Below, piece by piece: positions 1-8,590 of a stretch of DNA of 64,000 nt (the stretch's first letter is position 1; the number at the start of each line of letters is the position of its first letter). The DNA comes from Spirosoma linguale DSM 74. GTDB taxonomy: Bacteria; Bacteroidota; Bacteroidia; Cytophagales; Spirosomataceae. The stretch spans positions 6,481,001 to 6,545,000 of the forward strand of contig CP001769.1 of NCBI GenBank assembly GCA_000024525.1, in the 5' to 3' direction. Made by a program: the position numbers and the translations under genes. The notes under the pieces are model-generated. The model ran no database searches. It was not told where the DNA came from and was given only the letters and a program-made list of their open reading frames with translations.

Positions 1-981
1 CTAGGTTATGATGTTTTTAACCCTTTTGAAGTAGTGCCAGAGTTTATTTCAGATATTGGCACTAAGAAGGGTGAAAAAGTAGATTACGCTATTATGCGTG
101 AAACAAACGGAACACTTGAGCCTAGTATACTGATGGAGTGTAAGCATTGGAAACAAGCTTTAACGCTGCATGATAATCAACTACTTCGCTACTTTCACGT
201 TACAAAAGCCCGTTTTGGCATCCTTACAAACGGTATCATTTATCGTTTCTATACAGACCTGGTAGCTCCCAATAAGATGGATGAACACCCTTTCCTTGAA
301 ATTGACATGCTTGATTTAAAGGAAAGTCAGATTGAGGAGTTAAAGAAGTTCAGTAAACCTTATTTCGATGTTGATCAAATCTTAAGTACGGCCAGTGAAC
401 TTAAGTACACAAGCGCCCTTAAAGTCATAATGGCCCATGAATTTGCCAACCCCTCCGAATACTTTGTCAAGTACTTTGCGAAAAGCGTTTATGAAGGTAC
501 GTTAACGGCTAAGATGGTTGACTACTTTACGGGTATAGTAAAGAAATCAATTGCGCAGACAATTTCTGAGCAAATTACAGGAAGGCTAAAAACCGCACTA
601 GTCCAAGAAGAACAGGCAATCCCTACAATGGTCGAACAGCCAGCAGCAGTTGAGGAGAAGTCGGGTCCTATTGTTATTACAACTGCTGAGGAGTTAGAAG
701 GATTTTATATTGTTAGATCAATTTTGCGCCCTTACCTAGAATACCATCGCATTGTTCATCGGGACGCTCAATCTTACTTTGCTATCCTTCTTGATGATAA
801 CAACCGTAAGCCTATTTGTAGATTACATTTTAACGGACTAAAGAAGTACATAGGTATTATTGATGCAGACAAAAAAGAAACCCGGCTTGAGTTGCAAGGC
901 TTAGACGACATCTATAATTACAGCGAAGCACTTCAACAAACAGTACTTGCTTATACAAAAGCAGCTGTAAAGGTTGAATAA
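1..981 (+). CDS. PD-(D/E)XK nuclease, type I restriction HsdR-N-like, 5' truncated by window edge
   Basis: The frame is open from base 1, so the true start lies upstream of the window; the GTG at 34 is probably internal. Visible motifs are VDYAI followed about 17 residues later by LMECK, the D...ExK core of PD-(D/E)XK nucleases, as in the N-terminal domain of type I restriction R subunits and the stand-alone proteins related to it. The following FGILTNG and YRFYTD strings also fit that domain. The C-terminal 110 residues form a separate domain after a Pro/Glu-rich linker (about residues 205-220). No helicase motor follows, so this is a small stand-alone nuclease-like protein, not a full HsdR. 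Defence or phage-related DNA cleavage is an inference. Confidence 0.75.
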   Translation, partial: LGYDVFNPFEVVPEFISDIGTKKGEKVDYAIMRETNGTLEPSILMECKHWKQALTLHDNQLLRYFHVTKARFGILTNGIIYRFYTDLVAPNKMDEHPFLEIDMLDLKESQIEELKKFSKPYFDVDQILSTASELKYTSALKVIMAHEFANPSEYFVKYFAKSVYEGTLTAKMVDYFTGIVKKSIAQTISEQITGRLKTALVQEEQAIPTMVEQPAAVEEKSGPIVITTAEELEGFYIVRSILRPYLEYHRIVHRDAQSYFAILLDDNNRKPICRLHFNGLKKYIGIIDADKKETRLELQGLDDIYNYSEALQQTVLAYTKAAVKVE

Positions 982-1094
982 TATTGAGAAAAGGATAAAA
1001 CTTACAATGAGCGTAATGGGGGCTGTACAACAGTTAGCCTAAGCACGAGTACCATGCGTTCCGATTTCGTCAAATTCCACTACTGATAATTAAC

Positions 1095-1120
1095 CCCTTG
1101 CAATTTTTATATTGCAAGGG
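1095..1120 (+). terminator. hairpin terminator candidate after the nuclease gene
   Basis: A perfect 10-bp stem (CCCTTGCAAT/ATTGCAAGGG) with a 6-nt loop is followed by AATTTTTG. It lies between the nuclease stop and the next gene, and fits a factor-independent terminator on the plus strand. The rest of 982-1197 shows nothing I can name. Confidence 0.6.
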
Positions 1121-1197
1121 AATTTTTGTGAGTATAAATTTTGGTATAAAAAGAAATAAAATTGCTGTACTACCATTCTTTGTCAGATAACACCTCT

Positions 1198-2955
1198 ATG
1201 AAACAACTATTTACTTTACTTCTTTTATTACCTCTTCTAACATACGGCCAAACCAATTTTATTGGATCTCCCAACTCCACATCTTTAGGAGCTTACAATA
1301 TCTTAATTGGGCTTAGGGTTGGGCAGGCTATGGCGACCAATGGTTGGTACAACACGTTTGTCGGCTTTCAAACTGGTCTAAGTAATACAGAAGGATCAGG
1401 GAACTCAATCATTGGTAGTCAAGCTGGACAGTCCAATACCACTGGCCGTTATAATGTATTTCTGGGGTCCGCTGCGGGAATTAATAATACAACTGCTCAC
1501 GGAAATACATTTATCGGCTCTTCATCAGGCTTTGCCAATCAAACAGGCACTCGGAATACTTACTTAGGTTATTACTCTGGATATGACAATCAATTTGCTT
1601 CAGATAATGTCTTCCTAGGCAACGAAGCGGGCCAAAATGCTATAGGTGATTATAACGTATTTGTAGGTTCGTCATCGGGGAAATCAAGCAAAACTGGAAA
1701 AAATAATGTGTTTGTTGGTTTCGAAACGGGCAAGGTAAATGACTACGGCGAAAACAACGTGTTTACGGGTTTCCAAGCAGGAATGTCAAATACAATAGGA
1801 GTCCGAAATGTATTTGATGGCTACCAGGCCGGTTTTGCAAATATTAATGGATTTGGGAATGTTTTTACAGGATGTACGGCAGGCTACTCAAATACGTCTG
1901 GTTCTGGAAATGTATTCACTGGCCAAAATGCAGGTTTTTCAAATACATCCGGAGATGGGAACGTATTCAATGGCCTAAACGCAGGGTATGCGAATACCGT
2001 AGGTAAGTCTAATGTGTTTATTGGAACAGGTACTGGATCAAATAGTTCTTCAAGTAACGACAATGTGTTTATTGGTTATGGAGCAGGAATTGGAAGAAAT
2101 GCTGGCAATTACAATGTCTTCACAGGAAGTGGAACTGGTTCAGTGAATACGGGAACATTAAATTTATTTGATGGGTACATCGCAGGTCAGGCCAATTCCG
2201 CAGGGTCTTACAACGTTTTTTCTGGAGCAATAGCGGGGAAAAACAATACCACTGGCAGCAAAAATATTTTTATCGGCTATCAAGCTGGATACAGGAATAC
2301 AACAGGCTCAACTAACATTATCATTGGCCCAACTTCGGGCACAGCTATAACTGATGGCACTGATAACGTTCTAATAGGCTACAATAGCCAAGCTGTGGAT
2401 AACCTTCAGAACGCTATGGCCATTGGCGCCAATTCCCTCGTATCCGTCAGCAATGCGCTGATTTTAGGCAACAACGCCAATGTAGGTATTGGCACCTCAG
2501 CGCCTACAAGTAGATTGGAAGTCGTCAGTGAGTCACCAAATATAAGCGGCTTGCGTTTAACAAATCTTACAACTTTCAGCCCAACCAATCACTACACAGA
2601 TCAATTTCTAACCGTCAACGAACAGGGGATTGTAATAAAAGCTCGGTATCAATTACGAATAAGTAACCCTAATGAGTGGAGCGATAAAGTGTTCACAACT
2701 GACTATCAACTACGGCCCTTATCTGTTGTCTCAAAGTTTATTAATCAGAATGGCCATTTGCCAGGTATACCTTCGGCAGAGCAAGTAGCTGAAGAGGGTA
2801 TTGATTTGGTCAAGATGAATGCGATGTTGTTAGAGAAAGTAGAGGAGCTAACGCTTTATAGCATTCAGCAAGAGAAAGCTACACAAGAGCAGAAGCAGAT
2901 TAATAAAGAGTTAAAATCCCAGATTGAGGAATTGAGGACACTTATTTTGAAATGA
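1198..2955 (+). CDS. secreted beta-roll repeat surface protein, YadA-head-like repeats with C-terminal coiled coil
   Basis: The start is placed at ATG 1198, not the upstream TTG 1162, because it begins directly with a signal peptide (MKQLFTLLLLLPLL, then TYGQ). Residues about 20-400 are roughly 22 imperfect repeats of about 17 residues with consensus NVFxGxxAGxxNTTGxx. This pattern resembles the left-handed beta-roll of trimeric adhesin heads. A middle segment (VGIGTSAPTSRLEV) is typical of tail-fibre-like proteins. The C-terminus (GHLPGIPSAEQV, VKMNAMLLEKVEELTLY) is a conserved ending in many Bacteroidota surface proteins and runs into a helical coiled coil. Likely a trimeric cell-surface fibre or adhesin. 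The repeats differ at DNA level, so this is an old repeat expansion. Confidence 0.75.
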   Translation: MKQLFTLLLLLPLLTYGQTNFIGSPNSTSLGAYNILIGLRVGQAMATNGWYNTFVGFQTGLSNTEGSGNSIIGSQAGQSNTTGRYNVFLGSAAGINNTTAHGNTFIGSSSGFANQTGTRNTYLGYYSGYDNQFASDNVFLGNEAGQNAIGDYNVFVGSSSGKSSKTGKNNVFVGFETGKVNDYGENNVFTGFQAGMSNTIGVRNVFDGYQAGFANINGFGNVFTGCTAGYSNTSGSGNVFTGQNAGFSNTSGDGNVFNGLNAGYANTVGKSNVFIGTGTGSNSSSSNDNVFIGYGAGIGRNAGNYNVFTGSGTGSVNTGTLNLFDGYIAGQANSAGSYNVFSGAIAGKNNTTGSKNIFIGYQAGYRNTTGSTNIIIGPTSGTAITDGTDNVLIGYNSQAVDNLQNAMAIGANSLVSVSNALILGNNANVGIGTSAPTSRLEVVSESPNISGLRLTNLTTFSPTNHYTDQFLTVNEQGIVIKARYQLRISNPNEWSDKVFTTDYQLRPLSVVSKFINQNGHLPGIPSAEQVAEEGIDLVKMNAMLLEKVEELTLYSIQQEKATQEQKQINKELKSQIEELRTLILK

Positions 2956-3016
2956 GAAAAGTTGTAGGCAAGTAGTAATATACTTATCCTCTATTATTGT
3001 ACAAAACCTAAGTTAA

Positions 3017-3887
3017 ATGAATGTTGACGATTTCAATCCTTTAATTGGATCTGCAATACATGTAGATCCCAAACGCCGATACTGGCTTGTTCGCACTGAA
3101 GGAGGTGATTTGTATGATCACTTTCGTCACGATAGCCTTATAGCCATCGGGTTTAATCAAATCAGCCTTGAAAGCATAGATGAGTCTATCAAACGAGGGG
3201 GGGATAAGCCTGTTAACTTTTTGGCCGAAATTATTAGAGCAAAAATGCCGGATTATAGACTGCCACGTTATGCTGCTGGTCAATTGTTAAGATTTGTAAA
3301 GGAAATTAAGCGTAATGATATTGTGCTTATACCTTCGTTTGGTTCCCAAAAAATTACCATCGGCGAGGTTTTGGAAACACCAATTACAATCGACAATGAT
3401 GCATATAACGTCATCCAGCCTAAAGACGGGCCAATGGTGAGCAATTATACAAAGCGTCGAAAAATTAAGTGGCTTAAGGAAGTTAGTCGAAATCGACTTG
3501 ACCCTGTTCTTTATAAATTACTATATTCTCACCATATCGTATCTGAAGCCACACCTTACGCAAATCCCATAGATAACCTTCTTAATGATTTCTATGTAAA
3601 GGGTAAGGAAACACACATTGTCTTGGAAGTTACTACAAAACATGATATTGCGGCTAGGACTTTGTTTGATATGGGTTCATCATTACTTGATTTGGTCGAT
3701 CAGTTTTGTAAAGACAACGAACTAGGGATTGATACCTCTGATGTAGATATAAAACTTTCTTTACGTTCTCCTGGTAAGATCGAACTAACAACGAAGAAAG
3801 CTGGAATTGCAGCTTTATTGGGTATCATAATCGTAGGAATAGTTGGTGGTGGCTTTAATATGTATTCCGGACAAAGTGACCCAGGCG
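3017..3887 (+). pseudogene. 5' part of a membrane-anchored gene interrupted by IS21
   Basis: The N-terminal region (YWLVRTEGGDLYDHF, LIAIGFNQI, KRNDIVLIPSFG) looks like a PUA/EVE-type fold found in some restriction-associated proteins; this is from memory and is not certain. Residues about 264-283 form one membrane segment (ALLGIIIVGIVGGGF). After that the frame runs into the left end of the IS21 element and stops at 3938-3940 inside it. The likely remainder of the protein resumes at 6414. With the PD-(D/E)XK gene upstream it may have belonged to a defence locus, but this is only inferred from position. Confidence 0.65.
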
Positions 3888-3946
3888 TTTCGGAGCAAAC
3901 TGACCCACCCCGCCTGTGGGTAGGAACCGCTCAAAGTTAGTACACT

Positions 3947-4690
3947 TTATTTCTCAGCCGCAAGACTTTGCTTGCGTCGCATCGATTCACCCTTCAACTC
4001 CATCCGATGAGCCTTGTGAGTTAGCCGGTCCAGGATGGCATCGGCCAAGGTAGGATCGTCGATGTATTCGTGCCATTTACTCACCGGCAGTTGCGAGGTG
4101 ATGATCGTAGCGGCCTTGCCATGCCGGTCCTCCATGATCTGTAACAGGGCCAATCGGCCATTCTGATCAAGGGGTTGTAAGCCCCAGTCATCCAGAATGA
4201 GCAGGTGTTGCCGCTCCAGACGACTCATCTCCCGCTGGTAGGAGCCGTCGGCTTTAGCCAGTTGCAGTCGCTGTATGAGCCGGATCAGATTGTGATAACC
4301 CACCCGATACCCCAGCTGACAGGCCTGATAGCCCAGGGCCGAAGCCACGTAACTTTTGCCGCAGCCAGTTGATCCCGTCAGGAAGATATTCTCGGCTCGA
4401 TCGATGAAGCGGCAGTCGGCCAAACGAAGCACCAGCGTCTTATCCAGGTTGCGGCCAGGGCCGTAGTGCAACTCTTCCAGCGAGGCCTGATAGCGAAAGC
4501 GGGCCGCCCGGATGGCCATCTGGGTGCGTCGGTGTTGACGGTACTCATGTTCAGCTTCAGTAAGCTGGGCCAGCAGTTCGTCGGCAGGCGGTTGCTGGTG
4601 AAGGGGTAGGCGAAGCAGGGTCTCGAAGGCCTGATACATGCCCACCAGTTTAAGGTCCCGTAGTCGGTCAAGTGTCGCTTGGTTATTCAT
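3947..4690 (-). CDS. istB: IS21-family helper ATPase IstB
   Basis: 247 residues, the usual size of IstB. It has an AAA+ P-loop (GSTGCGKS) and a Walker B motif (LLILDDWG), followed by the ITSQLP sensor segment. The N-terminus (LDRLRDLKLVGMYQAFE) is typical of the family. IstB is the DnaC/DnaA-like ATPase that selects target DNA and activates the IstA transposase. It ends only about 40 bases inside the left inverted repeat and lies 48 bases after istA, in the same direction. It appears intact. Confidence 0.95.
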   Translation of the reverse strand: MNNQATLDRLRDLKLVGMYQAFETLLRLPLHQQPPADELLAQLTEAEHEYRQHRRTQMAIRAARFRYQASLEELHYGPGRNLDKTLVLRLADCRFIDRAENIFLTGSTGCGKSYVASALGYQACQLGYRVGYHNLIRLIQRLQLAKADGSYQREMSRLERQHLLILDDWGLQPLDQNGRLALLQIMEDRHGKAATIITSQLPVSKWHEYIDDPTLADAILDRLTHKAHRMELKGESMRRKQSLAAEK

Positions 4691-4738
4691 ACTTTTTATT
4701 CCCTTTTGTAGTTGGTACGTGTGTTGATTGGCTCGGCT

Positions 4739-6280
4739 TTACTGGTAGGCTGATGCGCCCCGGATGTTTTCATGGCTGGGTACTGAGCTGACAGGACTGG
4801 CATCGGAGAGCGTATCCAGCCCGCGTTCGATGATGGATCGGATGACTTTGTAGCTCACGCTCTGGTAGCACAACGCCCGTTGGCAGGCCCGCTCCAGACG
4901 TTCTCTACCCACTTTCTTTTCCAGACTTAGTACACCCTGGCACGACTTATAAGCCTGTTCGGGATGCGCCCGGCTCGTTAGGATGGCTTCGACGGCCTGC
5001 CGGGTTTGGGGGCCAATGCGGTCGGCCCGACGGACGAACGTCTCCGGGCTCCAGTCACTGATCCACTGATGGGCTGGGGGCAAATGCTCTTTGAGTGTCG
5101 AGTAATGGTACTGTCCCTGTAATCGCTGGTGAGTCGCAATACGCTGGTGCTGGCAGTAGACTTCAACGCTTGACGCCGTGTAGATCAGCCGTACCCACTG
5201 GCCGATGTAGCGATAGGGTACGCTGTAATAATGCTTGTCTTCTGACAGCAGTACATGGCCGTTTTTCTGAACCCGGCTCCCCGCATAGTGTTTGATGAGA
5301 TAAGCCGTGTTGGGCAACCCCATCAAGTGCATTCGCTCCCGCTCCTCGAACTGCGACTGCCGACTATGGCCCCGGTTCTGAAAGCGCATTTGGTTGTGGG
5401 CGTCGAGTAAGGGGCGGATAGCCGCATTGAGATCGTCAAGTCGATGAAAGACCTCATTGCGCAGGGGAGCGTAGATGCGTCGATAGAGGATGTTGACGGC
5501 TCCTTCGACCAGAGCTTTGTCGCGGGGCTTACCGCTCCGGGCCGGCAGGATCGTCGTTTGATAATGGAGCGCAAAGTCAGCCAGCGTCTCATTGATCTGG
5601 GGTTCATAGCGATCCGAGCGAATCACAGCCGCTTTGAGGTTATCGGGCACGATGGCCGCTGGTACGCCCCCGAAGTAATGCAGGGCGTTTTGCAGGGCGG
5701 TGATGAAGTCCTCCTTGCGCTGAGTAGCCACTACCTGGGCGTAAGTGAGCTGACTGCAACCCAGCACGGCCACGAAGAACTCGACCGGCCTAACCTCCCC
5801 TGTTGTCTGGTCGACCAGCGAGAGCCGCTTGCCCGCAAAGTCGACGAAGAGTTTGTCGCCCGCTTTGTGCTCAATGTGCATGCTGGTCTGCTGCCGCTGG
5901 CTCCAAAGCTGATAATAGTGGCAGAACTGCGTATACTGATAGCCGTTGGGATGTTCGGCTTTGTAATCCAGCCAAAGACTATACCGGGTAACGCCGGGTC
6001 GGGTCAGTTCGCGGTCAATCTGAGCGAATCGTTGTTGAAGAATAGTTAGGGGGGCGTCGGGTGAGGGCGCAGGCGGACGACTTTGTACCAGCTCATCCAA
6101 CTGTTGGTCGGAGAGTTGCGGGAGGGAAAGCGTTGCCGGATCGGGAAGCATGCGCAGGTAGCCCCGGACGGTATTGCGAGCCAGGCCTAGCGAACGGGCA
6201 ATATCCCGGATAGACTTATGTTGCTGCTGGAGAAGCAGAATCTGACGGAGTAGGTGCATAGGAAGACGCTGGTTGGCCAT
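4739..6280 (-). CDS. istA: IS21-family transposase IstA
   Basis: 513 residues. The N-terminal helix-turn-helix (SIRDIARSLGLARNTVRGYL) is followed by an rve integrase-type catalytic domain: DKLFVDFAGK holds the first acidic residue, VPDNLKAAV the second, and the DKALVEGAV segment the third. The C-terminal region has the beta-barrel segment typical of IstA. It acts with IstB to move the element by a DDE reaction. Translation starts just inside the right-end repeat array. No frameshift or stop is visible. Confidence 0.95.
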   Translation of the reverse strand: MANQRLPMHLLRQILLLQQQHKSIRDIARSLGLARNTVRGYLRMLPDPATLSLPQLSDQQLDELVQSRPPAPSPDAPLTILQQRFAQIDRELTRPGVTRYSLWLDYKAEHPNGYQYTQFCHYYQLWSQRQQTSMHIEHKAGDKLFVDFAGKRLSLVDQTTGEVRPVEFFVAVLGCSQLTYAQVVATQRKEDFITALQNALHYFGGVPAAIVPDNLKAAVIRSDRYEPQINETLADFALHYQTTILPARSGKPRDKALVEGAVNILYRRIYAPLRNEVFHRLDDLNAAIRPLLDAHNQMRFQNRGHSRQSQFEERERMHLMGLPNTAYLIKHYAGSRVQKNGHVLLSEDKHYYSVPYRYIGQWVRLIYTASSVEVYCQHQRIATHQRLQGQYHYSTLKEHLPPAHQWISDWSPETFVRRADRIGPQTRQAVEAILTSRAHPEQAYKSCQGVLSLEKKVGRERLERACQRALCYQSVSYKVIRSIIERGLDTLSDASPVSSVPSHENIRGASAYQ

Positions 6281-6286
6281 AGGTTC

Positions 6287-6413
6287 GGAGGGTCAATTTG
6301 TTCCGAAACTACGGTGATTAGGCGGCTCCTGCTCAGCGGGCGGGGTGGGTCAGTTTGGCCCGAAATGGGTGGGTCAACTACATCCGAAACAGGTGGGTCA
6401 GTTTACTCCGAAA
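6287..6413. repeat. multiple terminal binding sites at IS21 right end
   Basis: Three 22-base units with the form GGTGGGTCA...CCGAAA lie at 6344-6365, 6368-6389 and 6392-6413, spaced exactly 24 bases apart. A fourth, more divergent unit is at 6287-6308, directly before the istA start. Multiple end repeats are known binding sites of IS21 transposases. The left end shows only one clear unit. Confidence 0.8.
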
Positions 6414-6664
6414 TACACATTAAGGTTCATAATGAATATTTTGACCTAGATCTTAGTACACCTGGGTTAATTCAGAAGGTCATTGATTACCAAAATAATG
6501 CGCAACTTCGAGACATCAAGCAGAAGCTACTGGTTGAACACATGAAAAACCTCCAACTTAAAGAGCCTGACGACTTAGTCAAATTGCTTAAAACGGAGAT
6601 GGGCGACAAGAACAAATTAGCTGATAGTGACGTTAATAGAGAGAGTAAAACAGAAGGAGAATAG
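6414..6664 (+). pseudogene. 3' part of the gene interrupted by IS21
   Basis: The open frame after the right inverted repeat encodes a soluble, charged tail (HNEYFDLDLSTPGLI near its start) with a helical, Lys/Glu-rich end. An ORF starting at 6254 covers it, but its first 50 or so residues are only IS21 end sequence. Position, orientation and frame fit the continuation of the gene broken at 3887. There is no start codon of its own with a plausible upstream region. Confidence 0.6.
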
Positions 6665-6676
6665 CCTTATAGACAC

Positions 6677-6883
6677 ATGAAAACCGTACTGAACGTCGTC
6701 TCGATTGCAGCTTCGTTTACGGTAGCTATCTCGGTCCTGTACCTGATTCAGTATTATACCATAGGTATGATACCAATTATGAAGCAATGGACAGTTGGCC
6801 GGTTTTACGTTAAAGATCTATTATTCTTGATGATTGCTTTCATCATAATAATCGAGTTTTTTGACGTTTATATGCCGTATTAA
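6677..6883 (+). CDS. small membrane protein, function unknown
   Basis: 68 residues with two predicted membrane segments (about 5-30 and 46-65), a short polar loop between them and an acidic end. The start is 12 bases after the stop of the interrupted gene, so the two were probably co-transcribed before IS21 entered. A strong terminator follows at 6901. I do not recognise a family. Confidence 0.55.
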   Translation: MKTVLNVVSIAASFTVAISVLYLIQYYTIGMIPIMKQWTVGRFYVKDLLFLMIAFIIIIEFFDVYMPY

Positions 6884-6900
6884 ACATGAATGTTTTTAAT

Positions 6901-6932
6901 AAAAGCCCCTTCTATAAAGAAGGGGCTTTTTA
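6901..6932 (+). terminator. factor-independent terminator
   Basis: A stem of AGCCCCTTCT with its complement AGAAGGGGCT is flanked by A and T runs (AAAA before, TTTTT after). The symmetry suggests it can work on both strands. It closes the transcript of the small membrane protein. Confidence 0.85.
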
Positions 6933-7056
6933 ATTAGGCAGGTATACTATTCTCATAAATTAGACGAATTAGCATTCAGACGACTATTGCTCAAACAAGT
7001 CTATAGTTTGAATTAGTTGAATGCTCTTTTTTGTGTTTAACATAATCCATTAAGTT

Positions 7057-7389
7057 ATGAAACACCAATCTGCAAACGCTCCTAACCCTGTTACTTACAT
7101 TGCACTTGGTTCAGATTTGGTAAATACTCTCATTTTAACTCTGACAGAAGTTAATTCGCAACTTGCCCTATCTCGTGAACGGGAAAGACAAGCAATGCAG
7201 GAAGCGGACGCAAACCGGCTGCTCAATGAAGCTGAAGCTATGGGCTACCTGCGCAGGGATGCAGACACCTTGCAGTATTACAGACGGTTTGGCCTAAACT
7301 CTTATAAACAGGGTAGGGACCGCTGGTATAGAAAGGGAGATATAGACGCATGGTTAGAATCCGGTAAGGTAAACCGTCATCTAGATTAA
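7057..7389 (+). CDS. helix-turn-helix protein, excisionase-like
   Basis: 110 residues. The N-terminal half is a helical, Glu/Arg-rich segment. The C-terminal half (EAMGYLRRDADTLQYY, then DRWYRKGDIDAWL) matches the short winged-helix HTH_17 type of DNA-binding proteins found in Bacteroidota mobile elements. It is close to the family organisation of the protein at 16717-17091, but the order of conserved segments is weaker. It is probably a regulator or directionality factor of the element. It is followed by its own terminator at 7395. Confidence 0.6.
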   Translation: MKHQSANAPNPVTYIALGSDLVNTLILTLTEVNSQLALSRERERQAMQEADANRLLNEAEAMGYLRRDADTLQYYRRFGLNSYKQGRDRWYRKGDIDAWLESGKVNRHLD

Positions 7390-7394
7390 TAGAA

Positions 7395-7418
7395 CAGCCC
7401 TGACTATTGCCAGGGCTG
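7395..7418 (+). terminator. terminator hairpin
   Basis: An 8-bp perfect stem CAGCCCTG/CAGGGCTG with an 8-nt loop lies six bases after the HTH gene stop. It is between convergent genes and may serve both. The following T run is weak. Confidence 0.6.
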
Positions 7419-7442
7419 CGGAAAATTTCTATTTGCTTTGAT

Positions 7443-7826
7443 TCATTTCGGATTACAATTAGCCATCTGTTCTAGCTTAGCAGCGCTTTCAGACAACTCC
7501 GTCAAGAAGTTGATTATTTGTTGAGCTACGAGTAATTGAGTGCGATTTGTATCTAGTGCCAAATCGGTAGATGGTAAAGTTAGCCAGCGAAAAAGAAGGT
7601 CATTCACTACCTCAACAGGACTAGAAACACCATGACAATCAATGAAGTCCTCAACTAAAGCTAGCAGCTTTTTTTGAGCTTCGTACACCTGACGGTTTAC
7701 TTTAACTTGTTGTGTGAGGTTTGGCTGATTGTCAGCCGTAGAAGTAATTGAAGGGGCCGTATTTGCCGATTGCTCAGAATCGTTTGCATAATCTCCCTTA
7801 CCCAGGTAATTTTGATCCGTATTCAT
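7443..7826 (-). CDS. hypothetical protein of the integrated element
   Basis: 127 residues. The first 45 are polar, Ser/Thr/Asn/Gln-rich and probably disordered. Residues about 45-120 look helical (VYEAQKKLLALVEDF, LVAQQIINFLTEL). There is no motif I recognise, no signal peptide and no membrane segment. It lies downstream of the XRE regulator on the same strand, with a 160-base gap that contains a GCCCC...GGGGC hairpin followed by T5. Confidence 0.5.
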   Translation of the reverse strand: MNTDQNYLGKGDYANDSEQSANTAPSITSTADNQPNLTQQVKVNRQVYEAQKKLLALVEDFIDCHGVSSPVEVVNDLLFRWLTLPSTDLALDTNRTQLLVAQQIINFLTELSESAAKLEQMANCNPK

Positions 7827-7986
7827 TTGATTTAAACAGTTAGGTGAAACACTTGCCCCTTTGCTGCAACTGTCCAGGTCTCAGCTTTGGGGCTTTTTGT
7901 TTATTCACGAATGGTGTTCATTCGCTTTGAAGTAACAATATTAGAATAACTTAAGATATATACCAATTTTTTTATCAAAAAAAATA

Positions 7987-8193
7987 TTAGCTCAATAATG
8001 TAGAAAACTTCATACCTAACGCATTAGCGATTTTAACTAAGGTATCAATGGTAAGATTCTGTTTGCCAGATTCATATTGATTCACGGTGGATTCTGAGAC
8101 CCCTAACTTTTCCGCCAATTCCTTTTGGGTCAACCCTTTTGCTTTCCGAGCATCGCGTATTTGAGTGCTAGTTATTTGCTTTATATCAGTCAT
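7987..8193 (-). CDS. XRE/Cro-type HTH transcriptional regulator
   Basis: 68 residues that are essentially only an HTH_3 domain: RDARKAKGLTQKELAEKLG, then SESTVNQYESGKQNL and the closing helix with IANALGM. Single-domain Cro/C.-type regulators like this control phage lysogeny, restriction systems or antitoxin operons. It faces the gene at 8318 across a 124-base divergent region with a dyad at 8250-8267, which suggests autoregulation. Confidence 0.85.
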   Translation of the reverse strand: MTDIKQITSTQIRDARKAKGLTQKELAEKLGVSESTVNQYESGKQNLTIDTLVKIANALGMKFSTLLS

Positions 8194-8249
8194 TTAAAGA
8201 AGTCTTTGTGTAAAGATAAGATTTAGACTAGTATATATCATAGGAAATC

Positions 8250-8267
8250 ACGGTAAACCCTTACCGT
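8250..8267. promoter_or_regulatory. candidate operator dyad between divergent genes
   Basis: A 7-bp perfect dyad ACGGTAA/TTACCGT with a 4-base centre lies between the XRE gene (minus) and the 8318 gene (plus). Small XRE regulators typically bind such dyads. The assignment to this regulator is by position only. Confidence 0.4.
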
Positions 8268-8317
8268 TCGCTCAATCGATTCATGTAAATCAGTTCCAGG
8301 GCAAACGGGCTAGCCGA

Positions 8318-8587
8318 ATGGCCATTAACGGCCTAAAATCTGCGCTACAGCAAGCGAACGGAAAGCTATCCAGCAACGACATTACTATAGCGGTTTTAGT
8401 GGCTCAGAGGGACGCAAACGAAGCTAGGGCGGTAAATGCTGAAGCGCTAAACAAACCGCTGGTAGATAAGCTGGCCAGGTATGAGGGCCGAACGTGGGCG
8501 GGTAAGAAGCTGCGTCAGGCAGGGACCGGTTTAAAATACGTTGGCGGGGTTACCCTGGCAATTTTAGCCATTAAAGTAGCCACTTAA
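8318..8587 (+). CDS. hypothetical protein with C-terminal membrane segment
   Basis: 89 residues. The N-terminal two thirds are helical and charged (LVAQRDANEARAVNAEALN); the last 20 residues (GGVTLAILAIKVA) form one hydrophobic segment. It is the only plus-strand gene in the right part of the element, divergent from the XRE regulator. Its size and layout resemble small phage accessory membrane proteins, but no family is recognised. Confidence 0.5.
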   Translation: MAINGLKSALQQANGKLSSNDITIAVLVAQRDANEARAVNAEALNKPLVDKLARYEGRTWAGKKLRQAGTGLKYVGGVTLAILAIKVAT

Positions 8588-8590
8588 AAA

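Larger units (their letters stand above)
3888..6413 (-). mobile_element. IS21-family insertion sequence
   Basis: The element carries istA and istB in the usual order, on the minus strand. The ends are inverted repeats: left 3888-3909 and right 6392-6413 match at 21 of 22 positions (TTTCGGAGYAAACTGACCC core). Further copies of the right-end unit lie inside the element, as is usual for IS21 transposase binding sites. I find no clear target-site duplication: the left flank reads CAGGCG and the right flank TACACA. Both genes look intact. Confidence 0.9.

Noticed and set aside
1260..2400. Regular repeats of about 51 bases as a CRISPR or tandem array
   Set aside because: They are in-frame codons of a 17-residue protein repeat, with silent variation and an intact signal peptide.
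6254..6413. N-terminal half of the 136-codon frame at 6254 as a real protein
   Set aside because: It only translates the IS21 right-end repeats; the coding part starts after 6413.
7860..7900. GCCCC...GGGGC hairpin with T5 as a plus-strand terminator
   Set aside because: No plus-strand gene ends here and the stem is interrupted by a TTT/TTT mismatch; kept only as a remark in the neighbouring gene entry.
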